NCBI GenBank assembly: GCA_030447415.1
Contig: JAUJOZ010000007.1
Location: forward strand, 1-64,000
Origin: Thermomicrobiales bacterium
GTDB taxonomy: Bacteria > Chloroflexota > Chloroflexia > Thermomicrobiales > UBA6265
Length of the DNA: 64,000 nt
Direction of reading: 5' to 3'
In this document: positions 53,760 to 62,926 of the stretch, piece after piece
Layout of the letters: each line of letters begins with the position of its first letter
How positions within the stretch are numbered: position 1 is the stretch's first letter
Notes under the pieces: generated by a model
What the model saw: the letters and a program-made list of their open reading frames with translations, nothing else
The model's database searches: none
Told to the model about the DNA's origin: nothing
Program-made: the position numbers and the translations under genes

Positions 53760-54431
53760 ATGCCGCGTGTGATCGTCTTTGATGTCAACGAGACCCTGCT
53801 CGACCTTGAGGCGCTCGACCCCCACTTCGAGCGTCTCTTCGGTCGCGCCGCCGCGCGCCGGGAGTGGTTCGGCCAACTTCTCCAGTCGGCGCTCGTCTCA
53901 ACCGTCACCGGCGTCTACACGGACTTCGGCGCGGTTGGGATGGCGGCGCTGGAGATGCTCGCCGCGCGGCACGGCGTCGTGCTCGCCGACGACGATCGGC
54001 AGGCGATCCGCGAGAGGATGCGGACGCTGCCGCCGCACCCCGACGTGCGGGAGAGCTTGGAGCGCCTGCGCGACGCCGGCCTGCGGCTGGCGACGTTGAC
54101 CAACTCGACGGCCGAGGTGGGTGACGCCCAGATCACCAACGCTGGCCTGCGCGATCTCTTCGAGCGGACCCTCTCGGCTGACGCGGTCCGCCGCCTCAAG
54201 CCGGCGCCCGAGCCCTACCGTATGGCGGCGGAGCGGCTGGACTGGGCGGTTGGCGACGTGCGGCTCGTCGCCGCCCACGCATGGGATGTCGCCCGCGCCC
54301 TTCGCGCCGGCTGCGCCGCCGCGTTCGTTGCCCGACCCGGCCAGGTCCTCGACCCGCTGGTACCGGCACCCGACATCGTGGGCGCCGATTTGCGCGAGGT
54401 CGCCGACCGAATCATCACCGTAGAATCGTAA
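53760..54431 (+). CDS. Haloacid dehalogenase, type II
   Basis: The 223-residue protein has the HAD motifs of the L-2-haloacid dehalogenase branch. Motif I is VIVFDVNETLLDLEALDPHF with the nucleophile aspartate. Motif II is LATLTNSTAEVGDAQITNAG, motif III is DAVRRLKPAPEPYRMAAERL with the lysine, and motif IV is RLVAAHAWDVARALRAGC. The NETLLD and AHAWD motifs are typical of this group. The product is a 2-hydroxy acid, or another small substrate if it has drifted. ATG 53760 follows a weak GGGTGGG. Confidence 0.88.
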   Translation: MPRVIVFDVNETLLDLEALDPHFERLFGRAAARREWFGQLLQSALVSTVTGVYTDFGAVGMAALEMLAARHGVVLADDDRQAIRERMRTLPPHPDVRESLERLRDAGLRLATLTNSTAEVGDAQITNAGLRDLFERTLSADAVRRLKPAPEPYRMAAERLDWAVGDVRLVAAHAWDVARALRAGCAAAFVARPGQVLDPLVPAPDIVGADLREVADRIITVES

Positions 54432-54538
54432 GGCGCAGAGCCACCAAGGCGGCAGGCGACGGGGTCAGGCGCCGCGCGCTGTCAGGGGCGAACAGTCTAG
54501 GTCGCCGGTTTCATGGCATGAGGTCGCGGCCAGGGGAC

Positions 54539-54558
54539 GGGCGACGCATGCGTCGCCC
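54539..54558. repeat. Dispersed palindromic repeat, copy 2 (perfect)
   Basis: GGGCGACGCATGCGTCGCCC is a perfect 20-bp palindrome, followed by CCTAC. It lies in the 182-bp gap before rtcB, close to a CGCCTGT run. See the copy at 23707-23726. Confidence 0.8.
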
Positions 54559-54613
54559 CTACAATTCGCCCTGTCGCCTGTCGCCTGCCGTTGGCCGCCT
54601 ACGGGGTTGCGCG

Positions 54614-55807
54614 ATGATGGAAACGATCGAGGAGCCGGGGCTGCGCGCCCCGATCAAGACCTGGCTGCCGCCGGCCGAGATCGAGGCCGGGGCGCTGACC
54701 CAGCTGCGCCACGCCGCCAGCCACCCAGACGTTGGGCCGCATGTCGCGGTCATGCCCGACTGCCACGTCGGCTTCGGCGTCACCATTGGCTGCGTCTTCC
54801 CGACCGTGGACGCCGTCGTGCCGACCGCGGTGGGGGTGGATATCGCCTGCGGTATGTGCGCCGTGCCGACCGGCCGCGAGTACCGGCCAAAGCGGATGGA
54901 CGGGCGCTACTGGGACCGCTGGGCGGAGCGGGTGCGGACCGCGGTGCCGACTGGCTTCGGCGTCCACCGCGCCCGCCAGCGATGGCGAGGGCTCGACACC
55001 CAGCTCAAGGCGCGCCACCTCCAGCCGCTGATGGCTGAGAAGGCGGCGGTTCAGCTCGGCACCCTCGGCGGCGGCAACCACTTCCTGGAAGCGCAGGCCG
55101 ACGAGGACAACCAGCTCTGGCTCATGGTCCACTCGGGGAGTCGTCACACGGGGCTGCGCATCGCCGACCACTACACCGCCGAGGCGCGATCCCTCGCCGG
55201 CCGGCGCGGCGCCGATGTACCGCCGGAGCTGTGGTCGCTGCCGCTGGACGAGCAGGTCGCCCACGACTACCTGCACGATATGGGATGGGCCACCGAGTTC
55301 GCGCTGGAAAGCCGCTACCGGATGCTGGAAGTGATGCTGGCGGCGCTGGAGATAGACGCGGATGAGGTCGGCGGGCGCGACGCCTTCCTCAACATCCACC
55401 ACAACTTCGCCCGGTTGGAGGAGCACGGCGGGACGGAGTTGGTGGTCCATCGCAAGGGGGCCACCTCCGCCCGGGAAGGAGAACTGGGGATCATCCCAGG
55501 GAGCATGGGGTCGCCGAGCTACATCGTGCGTGGCCGGGGCAACCCCGACAGCTTCGCCTCCTGCTCCCACGGGGCGGGGCGACGGATGGGGCGCAACCAG
55601 GCGCGGAAGGCAATCACCGAAGCGGCCTTCAAAGCGGCTCTGACGGGCACCCACACCCGTCCGTCCAAGGGCTATCTCGACGAGGCGCCCCAGGCCTACA
55701 AGGACGTGACCGAGGTGCTGGCCCGACAGACCGACCTCGTCGATGTCGTCCACACTCTTCGGCCAATCGTGACGATCAAAGGAGACAGCCGTGCCAAGGA
55801 GGATTGA
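54614..55807 (+). CDS. rtcB: RtcB RNA ligase
   Basis: The 397-residue protein matches RtcB: VAVMPDCHVGFGVTIGCVF, VGVDIACGMCAVPTG with the aspartate and cysteine metal ligands, LGTLGGGNHFLEAQ, LMVHSGSRHTGL, INIHHNFARLEEHG-type (here FLNIHHNFARL), HRKGATSAREGELGIIPGSMG and SFASCSHGAGRRMGRNQAR, whose histidine is the GMP-carrying residue. It joins RNA with 3'-phosphate and 5'-hydroxyl ends for tRNA or rRNA repair. The length is a little shorter than the E. coli enzyme (408). Two ATGs (54614, 54617) stand in a row. No archease or rtcR is adjacent. Confidence 0.93.
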   Translation: MMETIEEPGLRAPIKTWLPPAEIEAGALTQLRHAASHPDVGPHVAVMPDCHVGFGVTIGCVFPTVDAVVPTAVGVDIACGMCAVPTGREYRPKRMDGRYWDRWAERVRTAVPTGFGVHRARQRWRGLDTQLKARHLQPLMAEKAAVQLGTLGGGNHFLEAQADEDNQLWLMVHSGSRHTGLRIADHYTAEARSLAGRRGADVPPELWSLPLDEQVAHDYLHDMGWATEFALESRYRMLEVMLAALEIDADEVGGRDAFLNIHHNFARLEEHGGTELVVHRKGATSAREGELGIIPGSMGSPSYIVRGRGNPDSFASCSHGAGRRMGRNQARKAITEAAFKAALTGTHTRPSKGYLDEAPQAYKDVTEVLARQTDLVDVVHTLRPIVTIKGDSRAKED

Positions 55808-55876
55808 GGACGCAGGGCTGGGATGAGTCCTCGGCGCTGCTTCCGCGGGCTGGGCTGATCCTTTCTCACCATCCGC

Positions 55877-56428
55877 CTACCGGCCTCCGGCGAATAGGGC
55901 AGCCAGGTCGATAGTCAGGCCCGGCAGGACTGCCGAGCGGGCGATGCCGTCGTCCTGGGTCACGGCTTCATACCCGTGATCCACGAGGGCAAAGACGGTA
56001 AGGGTTTGATTGTCGGTGTCGACCGTCCAGTACTCCCGGACGCCGTGCCGGGCGTAGATCTCCAACTTCTGACCTTGATCGCGCTCGCGTGTTGAGGGGG
56101 ACAGAATCTCCACGAGGAGATCGGGCGCGCCCTCGATGGGGCGGTCTTGGACCACACCGAAGCTCGCGTAGCTCACGAAGACTAGGTCGGGCTGGACGAT
56201 GTTGTGCGGCGCCAACCGCACGTCGAGCGGCGCGGAGAAGACCTCGCCGAGGTCATGTTCGGTGACGAAGTGGTCGAGCCACCGCAGCAGGCGACGCAGC
56301 ACCCGCTGGTGCGCCACGCTGGGCGACGTCAACTCGATCAACCTCCCATCGAGGATCTCGTAACGCTTGCCGTCGTCGGGTAGCTGCTCCAGGTCTTCAT
56401 AGGTGAGCGGGCGGGCGACGGTCGACAT
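55877..56428 (-). CDS. Uma2-family (DUF820) protein, copy 1
   Basis: The 183-residue protein has the restriction-nuclease-like Uma2 fold. YEDLEQLPDDGKRYEILDGRLIEL, VAHQRVLRRLLRWLDHFV, NIVQPDLVFVS and APDLLVEILSPSTRERDQGQKLEIYARHGVREYWTVD form the expected order. Acids and lysine in the PDLLVEILS...K block fit the PD-(D/E)xK pattern. The function is not known, although the family is large in Cyanobacteria and Chloroflexota. ATG 56428 follows GAGGAGG. It is divergent from the ThDP enzyme gene. Confidence 0.9.
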   Translation of the reverse strand: MSTVARPLTYEDLEQLPDDGKRYEILDGRLIELTSPSVAHQRVLRRLLRWLDHFVTEHDLGEVFSAPLDVRLAPHNIVQPDLVFVSYASFGVVQDRPIEGAPDLLVEILSPSTRERDQGQKLEIYARHGVREYWTVDTDNQTLTVFALVDHGYEAVTQDDGIARSAVLPGLTIDLAALFAGGR

Positions 56429-56592
56429 GGTGGCCTCCTCGCGTTGCATTCTGGTCCCATGATCGGCCGTGACGTTCTGGGTGTCAACGAGGCGCGACGT
56501 GGTCGGCGTACTACAATGCGTCGGCGATTGAACCGTGCTCGGTAGAGGCGCGCGGTGCGACCTCGCGGGCAGCATCAAAGGGGGAGTGCTTC

Positions 56593-58272
56593 GTGGCTCA
56601 GGCGGTGGCCCAGGTCGAGGCGTCGGTGCGGAACGATGGGGCGGCGGACAAGCGGACCATGACGGGCGGGCAGGCGCTGGTCGCGTCGCTCGAGCGCGAG
56701 GGGATCGACACGATCTTCGGGCTGCCCGGTGTCCAGCTCGACGGTGCCTTCGACGCCCTCTACGACCGCCAGGACGCGATCCGCGTCCTCCACCCGCGCC
56801 ACGAGCAGGCCACCGCCTACATGGCTGACGGCTTCGCCCGCACCACCGGCCGGGTCGGCACCTGCCTCATCGTGCCCGGCCCCGGGCTGCTCAACGCCGC
56901 CGCCGGCCTCAGTACGGCCTATGCGTGCAACTCGCCGGTTCTGTGCGTGGCGGGCCAGATTCAATCCGATCTGATCGAGTTCGGCCGCGGGCTGCTGCAT
57001 GAGATCCCCAATCAGCTTGGTATGGTCCGCTCGGTCACCAAGCACGCCGCCCGCGCCACAACGCCGGCCGAGATCCCGGGGGTGGTGCGTGAGGCATTCC
57101 GGCAGCTCCGCACCGGGCGGACCCGGCCGGTCGAGATCGAGATCCCGCCCGACACCCTTTTCGCTACCAGCGAGGTCGAGCTCCTGCCGCCGGCGGCCTC
57201 GCGCGAGCGCTCCGCCGGTGACCCCGATCTGGTGGAGCGCGCCGCCAAGCTCCTCGGCGGGGCCGAGCGGCCGCTGATCTACGCCGGCGGCGGTATCCAC
57301 GGCGCCGAGGCCTGGGACGAGTTGCTCGCCCTGGCTGAGTTGCTCCAGGCGCCGGTTGTGATGACCTCCAACGGCAAGGGCGCCGTCTCGGATCGCCATT
57401 ACCTCGGGCAGAACGTCGTTGCCGGTCTGGATCTGGTTGGCGAGGCGGACGTGATCCTTGCGGTCGGCACCCGCTTCGTCGACGTGCCGACGCGCCGCGA
57501 TCAGCTGGAGCCGGGGCGGACCGTCGTTCAGCTCGACGTCGACCCGGAGGAGATCGGGCGCAACTACCCCGTCACCGTCGGTATCGAGGCGGACGCCAAG
57601 GCCGGTCTTGCCGCGCTGGCGGAGCGGGTCGGACGCCACAGCGTGCGTCGTCCGTCGCGAGAGGCAGAGCTGTCGGCGATCAAACGCGGGGTCGCCGAGA
57701 AGGTGAACGCCGTCAAGCCCCAAGCGGACTTCGCGCTGGCGATTCGCGAGGCGCTCCCGGAGGAGGGGATCCTCGTCTCGGAGATGACCCAGATCGGATA
57801 CTGGTCGAACCTTGGCTATCCCGTCTACCGGCCGCGCACCTACATCACGCCCGGCTACCAGGGCACGCTCGGCTACGGCTTCCCGACTTCGCTCGGCGCC
57901 AAGGTCGGCAACCCCGACACTCCGGTCGTGTCCGTCAACGGCGACGGGGGCTTCGGCTTTGCCCTCAACGAGCTGTCGACGATGGTCCGGCATGAGATCC
58001 CCGCCGTGGCGATCGTCTTCAACGACGACGCCTACGGTAACGTCCGGCGCATCCAGTACGAGCAGTTCGGCGGCCGCGTCATCGCCTCCGACCTCCGCAA
58101 CCCGGACTTCCTGAAGCTGGCCGACGCCTTCGGCGTGACCGGTCGCCGGGTCGAGACTCCAGGGGCGCTGAGTGCCGCCCTGCGCGAATCCTTCAAGGCG
58201 GAGGAACCGACCCTGATCGAGGTTCCCGTCCGCCCGATGCCCAACCCCTGGAGCGCGCTCGGTCTGCGCTAG
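56593..58272 (+). CDS. ThDP-dependent enzyme, acetolactate synthase-like
   Basis: The 559-residue protein has the three-domain IlvB layout. TGGQALVASLEREGIDTIFGLPG opens the PYR domain with the catalytic glutamate in HPRHEQATAYMADGFAR. The central domain (about 215-350) has LIYAGGGIHGAEAWDELL. The PP domain has the ThDP motif VVSVNGDGGFGFALNELSTMVRHEIPAVAIVFNDDAYGNVRRIQ. The substrate cannot be chosen; the large group includes acetolactate, sulfoacetaldehyde, benzoylformate and oxalyl-CoA enzymes. No regulatory IlvN subunit is adjacent, which argues against a biosynthetic acetolactate synthase. The start is GTG 56593 with GGGGGAG before it. Confidence 0.85.
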   Translation: MAQAVAQVEASVRNDGAADKRTMTGGQALVASLEREGIDTIFGLPGVQLDGAFDALYDRQDAIRVLHPRHEQATAYMADGFARTTGRVGTCLIVPGPGLLNAAAGLSTAYACNSPVLCVAGQIQSDLIEFGRGLLHEIPNQLGMVRSVTKHAARATTPAEIPGVVREAFRQLRTGRTRPVEIEIPPDTLFATSEVELLPPAASRERSAGDPDLVERAAKLLGGAERPLIYAGGGIHGAEAWDELLALAELLQAPVVMTSNGKGAVSDRHYLGQNVVAGLDLVGEADVILAVGTRFVDVPTRRDQLEPGRTVVQLDVDPEEIGRNYPVTVGIEADAKAGLAALAERVGRHSVRRPSREAELSAIKRGVAEKVNAVKPQADFALAIREALPEEGILVSEMTQIGYWSNLGYPVYRPRTYITPGYQGTLGYGFPTSLGAKVGNPDTPVVSVNGDGGFGFALNELSTMVRHEIPAVAIVFNDDAYGNVRRIQYEQFGGRVIASDLRNPDFLKLADAFGVTGRRVETPGALSAALRESFKAEEPTLIEVPVRPMPNPWSALGLR

Positions 58273-58397
58273 ACCAGGCGACAAGGGGGCAAGCGGCAGA
58301 ACAATGAAAGGCAGCACGGCATACTGACCGGGTACCTCGACGGTGTTCGGCGAGCGAGCGTCGTTGCACGTCCGGCTTCAGGAGCAGGGAGCAGGCG

Positions 58398-58946
58398 ATG
58401 CCGGTGACGGAGCGGACGTACCGGCAGGTCGTGCTGGAAGACCCCGAGGGGCAGTGGGAGCTGCACCGCGGCCGGCTGCGGGAGAAGCCGTCGACGACGT
58501 TCGCCCACAACCGAGCCATGGTTCGACTGGGTTACCAGCTTCTGAACCAACTCGACTGGCATGCGTACGACGTTCGGGTGAATGCGGGCCGGGTCAGCCG
58601 CACCGCCGAAACCTTCTACATTCCCGACGTGGCAGTGATCCCTCTTGAACTGGCGCAGCCGTTTCGCGAGCGCTCGGACGTGCTCGAGGTCGACGACGCC
58701 CCACTTCCATTCATCGCCGAGGTTTGGTCGCCGTCGACCGGCGGCTACGACACCGACGCCAAGTTGCCGGAGTATCAGCGGCGCGGTGATGCCGAGATCT
58801 GGCGGCTCCACCCCGTCGACCGCGTGCTGACCGCCTGGCGGCGGCAACCGGATGGGAGCTACGAGGAAACGGTCTACCGCGGCGGCGCCGAGCATCCCGT
58901 CGCCTTGCCCGGCGTGGTGATCGAGCTCGACACGCTCTGGGATTGA
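58398..58946 (+). CDS. Uma2-family (DUF820) protein, copy 2
   Basis: The 182-residue protein follows the ThDP gene. It has GQWELHRGRLREKPSTTFAHN, TFYIPDVAVIPLELA, PLPFIAEVWSPSTGGYDTDAKLPEYQRRGDAEIWRLHPVD, the same order as copy 1 but only distantly similar, so the two are not a recent duplication. The PDVAVI and IAEVWSPST...K motifs carry the likely nuclease residues. ATG 58398 follows AGGAGCAGG. Role unknown. Confidence 0.88.
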   Translation: MPVTERTYRQVVLEDPEGQWELHRGRLREKPSTTFAHNRAMVRLGYQLLNQLDWHAYDVRVNAGRVSRTAETFYIPDVAVIPLELAQPFRERSDVLEVDDAPLPFIAEVWSPSTGGYDTDAKLPEYQRRGDAEIWRLHPVDRVLTAWRRQPDGSYEETVYRGGAEHPVALPGVVIELDTLWD

Positions 58947-59018
58947 ATCGGTTGTCAGCGTGCCGCCCAAAGGCGTGCCCGCCGGTGCTCTCGCATCAAT
59001 CGATGACAGGAGGACCCC

Positions 59019-59564
59019 ATGAAGCATCTGGTGGCGATCGGACGTGCGCTCGCAATCGTGGTGGCGGTCGCCACGAGTCTGATGCTGGGGTGGAGGGCGG
59101 GATCGCTCGCCGCGCTGCGTCAGGACGACGTCCGCTCCGGCGGGATCGGGTTGTCCCGCGACGACTGGGAGGCCGACCACGGGCCCGGTGATTCCGGCCA
59201 GTCGCTCGTGACGTACGAGGGGGGCGCGTACTCCGTCGCCTTCGAGGACGACGTGGTGATGTTCCTCGAGCTCGGGTGGGAGGACCAGGGGAACGTCGCC
59301 TTCGACGAGGCGGAAGACGAGGTCGAGGACCTCCTGCCGTCCGACGCCGAGCTGGTGGAAACCTACGTCGCTCCCGCCACCGCCGGCGGACCGATCAGCC
59401 TCCAGATCCAGCGTTACGAGAGCAACGCGCTGGAGGATCTCTTGGCCGGCGGAACCGGGGACCGCACCGGCGGCATCCTCGTGATCTATCAGGATACCTC
59501 GGTCGGCGACCAACACGAACGCGACGTGGCGCGGGCGAGTATTGCAGTCGGTACGGAGTCGTAG
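59019..59564 (+). CDS. Secreted or membrane-anchored acidic protein
   Basis: The 181-residue protein has an N-terminal signal or anchor (residues 6-32, AIGRALAIVVAVATSLMLGW) followed by an acidic, probably extracytoplasmic domain (VAFDEAEDEVEDLLPSDAEL). VTYEGGAYSVAFEDDVVMFL suggests beta strands. No enzyme motif is visible. It is unlike any family I know. ATG 59019 follows AGGAGG, so it is a real gene. Confidence 0.65.
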   Translation: MKHLVAIGRALAIVVAVATSLMLGWRAGSLAALRQDDVRSGGIGLSRDDWEADHGPGDSGQSLVTYEGGAYSVAFEDDVVMFLELGWEDQGNVAFDEAEDEVEDLLPSDAELVETYVAPATAGGPISLQIQRYESNALEDLLAGGTGDRTGGILVIYQDTSVGDQHERDVARASIAVGTES

Positions 59565-59678
59565 CCGCCGGGCCAACCCGCGCCCGGCGGGCTTTCACGG
59601 CCTGGAATCGGTCGGCGTCAAACAGGTAGCGAGGGAGCTCGCGGGAACCGCCGGGGTTGGAACGCCGACCGCAGAGGC

Positions 59679-60302
59679 TTATTGACACACCCACTCGCCG
59701 CGACGGCCGACCGACCACATCCAGGCGGCGGCGTTGGCGTTGGCCCAGGCGTCGAAGATGTCATGGTTGGCGTAGGGCGTCGAGGCCCAGGTGCTGGGAA
59801 CAAACTGGAAGAGACCGTACGAGCCGGACGGGTTGACGGCAGTCGGGTCGAGCCACGACTCGCACCGGGCCACCCGGAGCATGTCATCGCCCGACTGTCC
59901 GTAGCGCCACGCCGCGTCGTAGATCATCTGGATGATCTGGTCGGTGGTGTAGCCGTATGGGTCTGCGCCGGGGTCACCGGTGGTTGCCAGGTCGGCCGCC
60001 CAGAGCCAGCCGGGCTGCCCCTCGTAGACGACGTAGTAGAACCCGTCTTGGCTGACACCGGTCAAGACCACGGCGGAGCCGGGAGGCACGAAGCCGAGGC
60101 TCCAGTCGTAGACGCTCGGCCCGGCGAATAGGGTCAATGGGCTGGTTGTCACCGCTGTGCCGGGCTCCGGCCAGGCGGCGACGGCAGTCCGCGGAGCCGG
60201 CATGGTCATCGCGCCGAGCGCCGTCAGCACCGCCACGGCGAGGATGAGCGGTAGGGCAGCGCCGCGCCGAGTGACCGGCGCGGGATGGGGCAGGGCAAGC
60301 AC
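59679..60302 (-). CDS. Secreted SH3 plus lysozyme-fold (transglycosylase-like) protein
   Basis: The 207-residue protein has a signal peptide (about residues 16-45, AALPLILAVAVLTALGAM then APRTAVAA), an SH3-like domain (about 55-105: PLTLFAGPSVYDWSLGFVPPGSAVVLTG, QPGWLWAADL) and a lysozyme-fold domain: MLRVARCESWLDPTAVNPSGSYGLFQFVPSTWA, with the catalytic glutamate in CES, and a C-terminal VGRRGEWVCQ. The Cys pair in CESW...WVCQ probably forms a disulfide. It should cut peptidoglycan outside the cell, like Rpf or resuscitation-type enzymes. The GTG start at 60302 follows AAAGGA. Confidence 0.85.
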   Translation of the reverse strand: MLALPHPAPVTRRGAALPLILAVAVLTALGAMTMPAPRTAVAAWPEPGTAVTTSPLTLFAGPSVYDWSLGFVPPGSAVVLTGVSQDGFYYVVYEGQPGWLWAADLATTGDPGADPYGYTTDQIIQMIYDAAWRYGQSGDDMLRVARCESWLDPTAVNPSGSYGLFQFVPSTWASTPYANHDIFDAWANANAAAWMWSVGRRGEWVCQ

Positions 60303-60897
60303 GAGAACGCGTCCTTTCTTCCGCGCCGACGGCCGGGCGGCACAGCGCCGCCCGCGGCTCGGGTGCGAGCTCGCCGGACGCGGGGTCGAGCTGATCGGGC
60401 TGGCTGAACGCGGGGTAACGGAATGGCGAAGCCGACGCCGTCCCTCGGTGGCGTCGCACCTCCACAGGCGGGGCGACGGAGCGACGTGTGTCCGGCGCGC
60501 TCCCTCCGCGACGCCGGACGCCTGGCCCGCGCTGCCCGCGTTCCCCAGCCGGAACATCGAGCGACGGCAGCCAGTCGGATTGTTGTAGCGCACCGGTGGC
60601 AGGCGAGTCAAACAGCGACGGCCGAGCGTTGCGGGCCCCGCAAGCCGCGGGCTGGCCCCATCTCGGGCGCTGGCCGGTCGCTCCCAAGGCTGCTCACGGC
60701 CGACAACGTAGCCCACCGACTGAAGGTTGGGGTCGACCCGGTCGCCCCCCTTCGACGTTCAGCAGCGCCATGCGCTACCCTCTCTCCACCGCAACACACC
60801 GTCGCTTTGGCCCCGGGCCGTCCCCGCCGAGGATCCACCCCGTCATGGTTGATTCGCTCGTACCCCGCCCCGCCGACCGCCCGTATGGGGTAGCACC
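60303..60897. other. 595-bp divergent gap, nothing recognised
   Basis: The gap between the secreted lysozyme-fold gene and the sugar transporter operon must hold both promoters. On the minus strand GCGCTACAAC (about 60580) resembles a -10 for the lysozyme gene. No repeat, RNA or small gene is evident. The open frames here are Arg-rich shadows. Confidence 0.4.
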
Positions 60898-61848
60898 GTG
60901 AGTGCGTCCCTCAGCGGTCAGCGCGCGTGGGTGGTCGCTCGGTCGCGGGGCCGGTTTCGCGGGTTCCGCCTCGGCTACCGCGCGCAGCTCGGGCTGATGC
61001 TCGCCCCGTACCTGTTGGGGCTGGCGCTGCTGGTGGTGGTTCCCGCCCTGCTCGGGCTGCCGCTCGCCTTCACGGCGTACAACGCGTTGGAGCCACCGAC
61101 GTGGGTGGGCCTGGCGAACTTCGTCGAGCTGGCCGGTGACCCCATCTTCTGGAAGGCGATCTTCAACTCGCTGTTCTACGTCGGTCTCGCCGTGCCGCTC
61201 CGCCTGGTCGGCGCGCTGGTGCTGGCGCTCCTGCTGCTGCGCCGCCTGCGGGGCGGGGGGGCCTACCGCGGGGCTATCTACCTGCCGACCGTGGTGCCCG
61301 ACATCGCCTGGGCGCTCCTCTGGCTCTGGCTGCTCAACCCCGCCTATGGGCCAGTCAACCAGATCCTCGCCCTCGTCGGTCTGCCCGGCCCTGCGTGGAT
61401 GGTCGAGGAGTACGGTGCCCGTTTCGCTGTGGTCTTCATGATGAGCTGGCAGATCGGCGAGGGGCTGATCGTCTGCCTGGCGGCGCTTGGCGACGTCCCG
61501 GGGGAGGTCCTGGAGCAGGCGGCGGTCGACGGTGGGTCCGCCTGGCAGACGCTCTGGCGGGTGACACTGCCGCTGCTGGCCCCGGTGCTGTTGATCCTCC
61601 TGTTCCGCGACACGATCTTCAGCCTGCAGGCGAACTTCGTGCCGGCGCTGATTCTGGGCAACGGCGGCGGGCCGAACTACGCGACGACGTTCCTGCCGAT
61701 GTACGTCTACACCAACGCGTTCGACTACCTGCGGATGGGTTACGCCCTGGCAATGACCTGGGCGATGTACGGTCTGACCGCGCTCCTCCTCTTCGCCCAG
61801 TACCGGGTCGCGGTCCGCTGGCGACTGGGGTTCCGCAATGCCGAGTAG
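60898..61848 (+). CDS. Sugar ABC transporter permease, MalF-like
   Basis: The 316-residue protein has six membrane helices, starting QLGLMLAPYLLGLALLVVVP. The EAA loop for contact with the ATPase is EVLEQAAVDGGSAWQTLWRVTLPLLAPVL. It is the first gene of a carbohydrate (CUT1) importer with a second permease and a binding protein. GTG 60898 starts it. The ATPase subunit is not in the window and is usually encoded elsewhere in such systems. The N-terminus is 35 residues longer than usual. Confidence 0.9.
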   Translation: MSASLSGQRAWVVARSRGRFRGFRLGYRAQLGLMLAPYLLGLALLVVVPALLGLPLAFTAYNALEPPTWVGLANFVELAGDPIFWKAIFNSLFYVGLAVPLRLVGALVLALLLLRRLRGGGAYRGAIYLPTVVPDIAWALLWLWLLNPAYGPVNQILALVGLPGPAWMVEEYGARFAVVFMMSWQIGEGLIVCLAALGDVPGEVLEQAAVDGGSAWQTLWRVTLPLLAPVLLILLFRDTIFSLQANFVPALILGNGGGPNYATTFLPMYVYTNAFDYLRMGYALAMTWAMYGLTALLLFAQYRVAVRWRLGFRNAE

Positions 61849-62758
61849 CGCTGCACCCTCCGAACCCGCCACTGCTGGCGGCCGACGAACGGGCCTCCCC
61901 GCAAGGTTGGTGGGGCTCGAGCGGGGCGTCCGCCGGGCCTCGGGGCGTGGCGGCTGGCGTCACCTCCTGTTGCTGCCGCTGGCGGTGCTCTTCCTGCTGC
62001 CGCTCTACCTCATGGTCGCCACCTCCTTCCGGGAGATCGGGCGACCCCTGTCACGCGAGCTGGAGTGGGCACCGCGGCCCATTGCCTGGGGAAACTACCC
62101 GGCCGTCTTCGACCTCCTCGACCTCTGGCGCTTCGCCGCCAACTCGGTCCTCGTCGCCGCCCTTGCCGTGCCGATCACGATCGTCGTCGCCTCGTGGGCC
62201 GGGTTTGCGCTGGCGCAGCTTCCCCAGGCCTGGCGGCTGCGCTTGACTCTCCTCTCCTTAGCCGTGCTGATGGTCCCGGTCACCGCCGTTTGGCTGACCC
62301 GCTTCCTCCTCTTCAAGGAGGCGGGCCTGCTCGATTCGCGCTGGGCCCTCGTCGTCCCGGCCTTCGGCGGCACCTCCCCCTTCTACGTGCTGCTCTTCCT
62401 TTGGACCTTTCTCCGCGTGCCGGCCGAGCTGTACGAAGCGGCGCGCCTGGAGGGGGCCGGGGCGCTGCGCGTCTGGGCCGGCGTCGCCATGCCGCTCGCC
62501 CGACCGACGATCATCGCCGTCGCGATGCTTGCCTTCGTCCTCTACTGGAGCAACTTTCTCGACCCGCTCTTCTACCTTCGCTCGACCGAGAAACAGACGC
62601 TCCCCTACGCCCTCCAGGCGCTGCACCAGCTCGACCCATCCAACTGGCCGCTCCTGATGGCCGGCGCCGTGATCGTCAACCCCCCGGTAGTCGTCGTCTT
62701 CCACCTTGCCCAGCGCCACATCCTTAAGGAGTTCCGCGGTCAGCGGTGGTTAGGACGG
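61838..62758 (+). CDS. Sugar ABC transporter permease, MalG-like; no stop codon at the expected end
   Basis: The frame starts at ATG 61838, overlapping the first permease by 11 bases. It has HLLLLPLAVLFLLPLYLMVA (first helix), the GxxN block RPIAWGNYPAVFDLLDLW, the EAA loop ELYEAARLEGAGALRVWAGVAMPLARPTI and a C-terminus reading AQRHILKEFRGQRWLGR, the usual end of the family (about 307 residues). There is no stop there: the frame stays open through the gap and into the binding protein gene to the window's end. Either the stop was lost through an indel or the reading through is chance in GC-rich DNA. The end given is that of the family homology. Confidence 0.85.
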
Positions 62759-62807
62759 TGCGTTGGGGGCTGTGCGCCGGGTCGGTCGAATGTGGGCTGT
62801 GGACTGT

Positions 62808-62835
62808 GTCACGGCGCATGGCCATGCGCCGTGAC
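62808..62835. repeat. Perfect 28-bp palindrome before the binding protein gene
   Basis: GTCACGGCGCATGG is followed at once by its reverse complement CCATGCGCCGTGAC. It lies 92 bp before the GTG of the binding protein gene. It may be an operator for the sugar system, an mRNA hairpin that sets the ratio of binding protein to permease, or a member of the same palindromic repeat class as 54539-54558. Confidence 0.85.
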
Positions 62836-62926
62836 CGAGTTGATAACGTCGGTTCCGGTGGTCGAGGCGTCCCGCGCGGGCCGTGGTCGAGGATCGTCAA
62901 CGTCACAACGAAAGGAGATGGACAGC

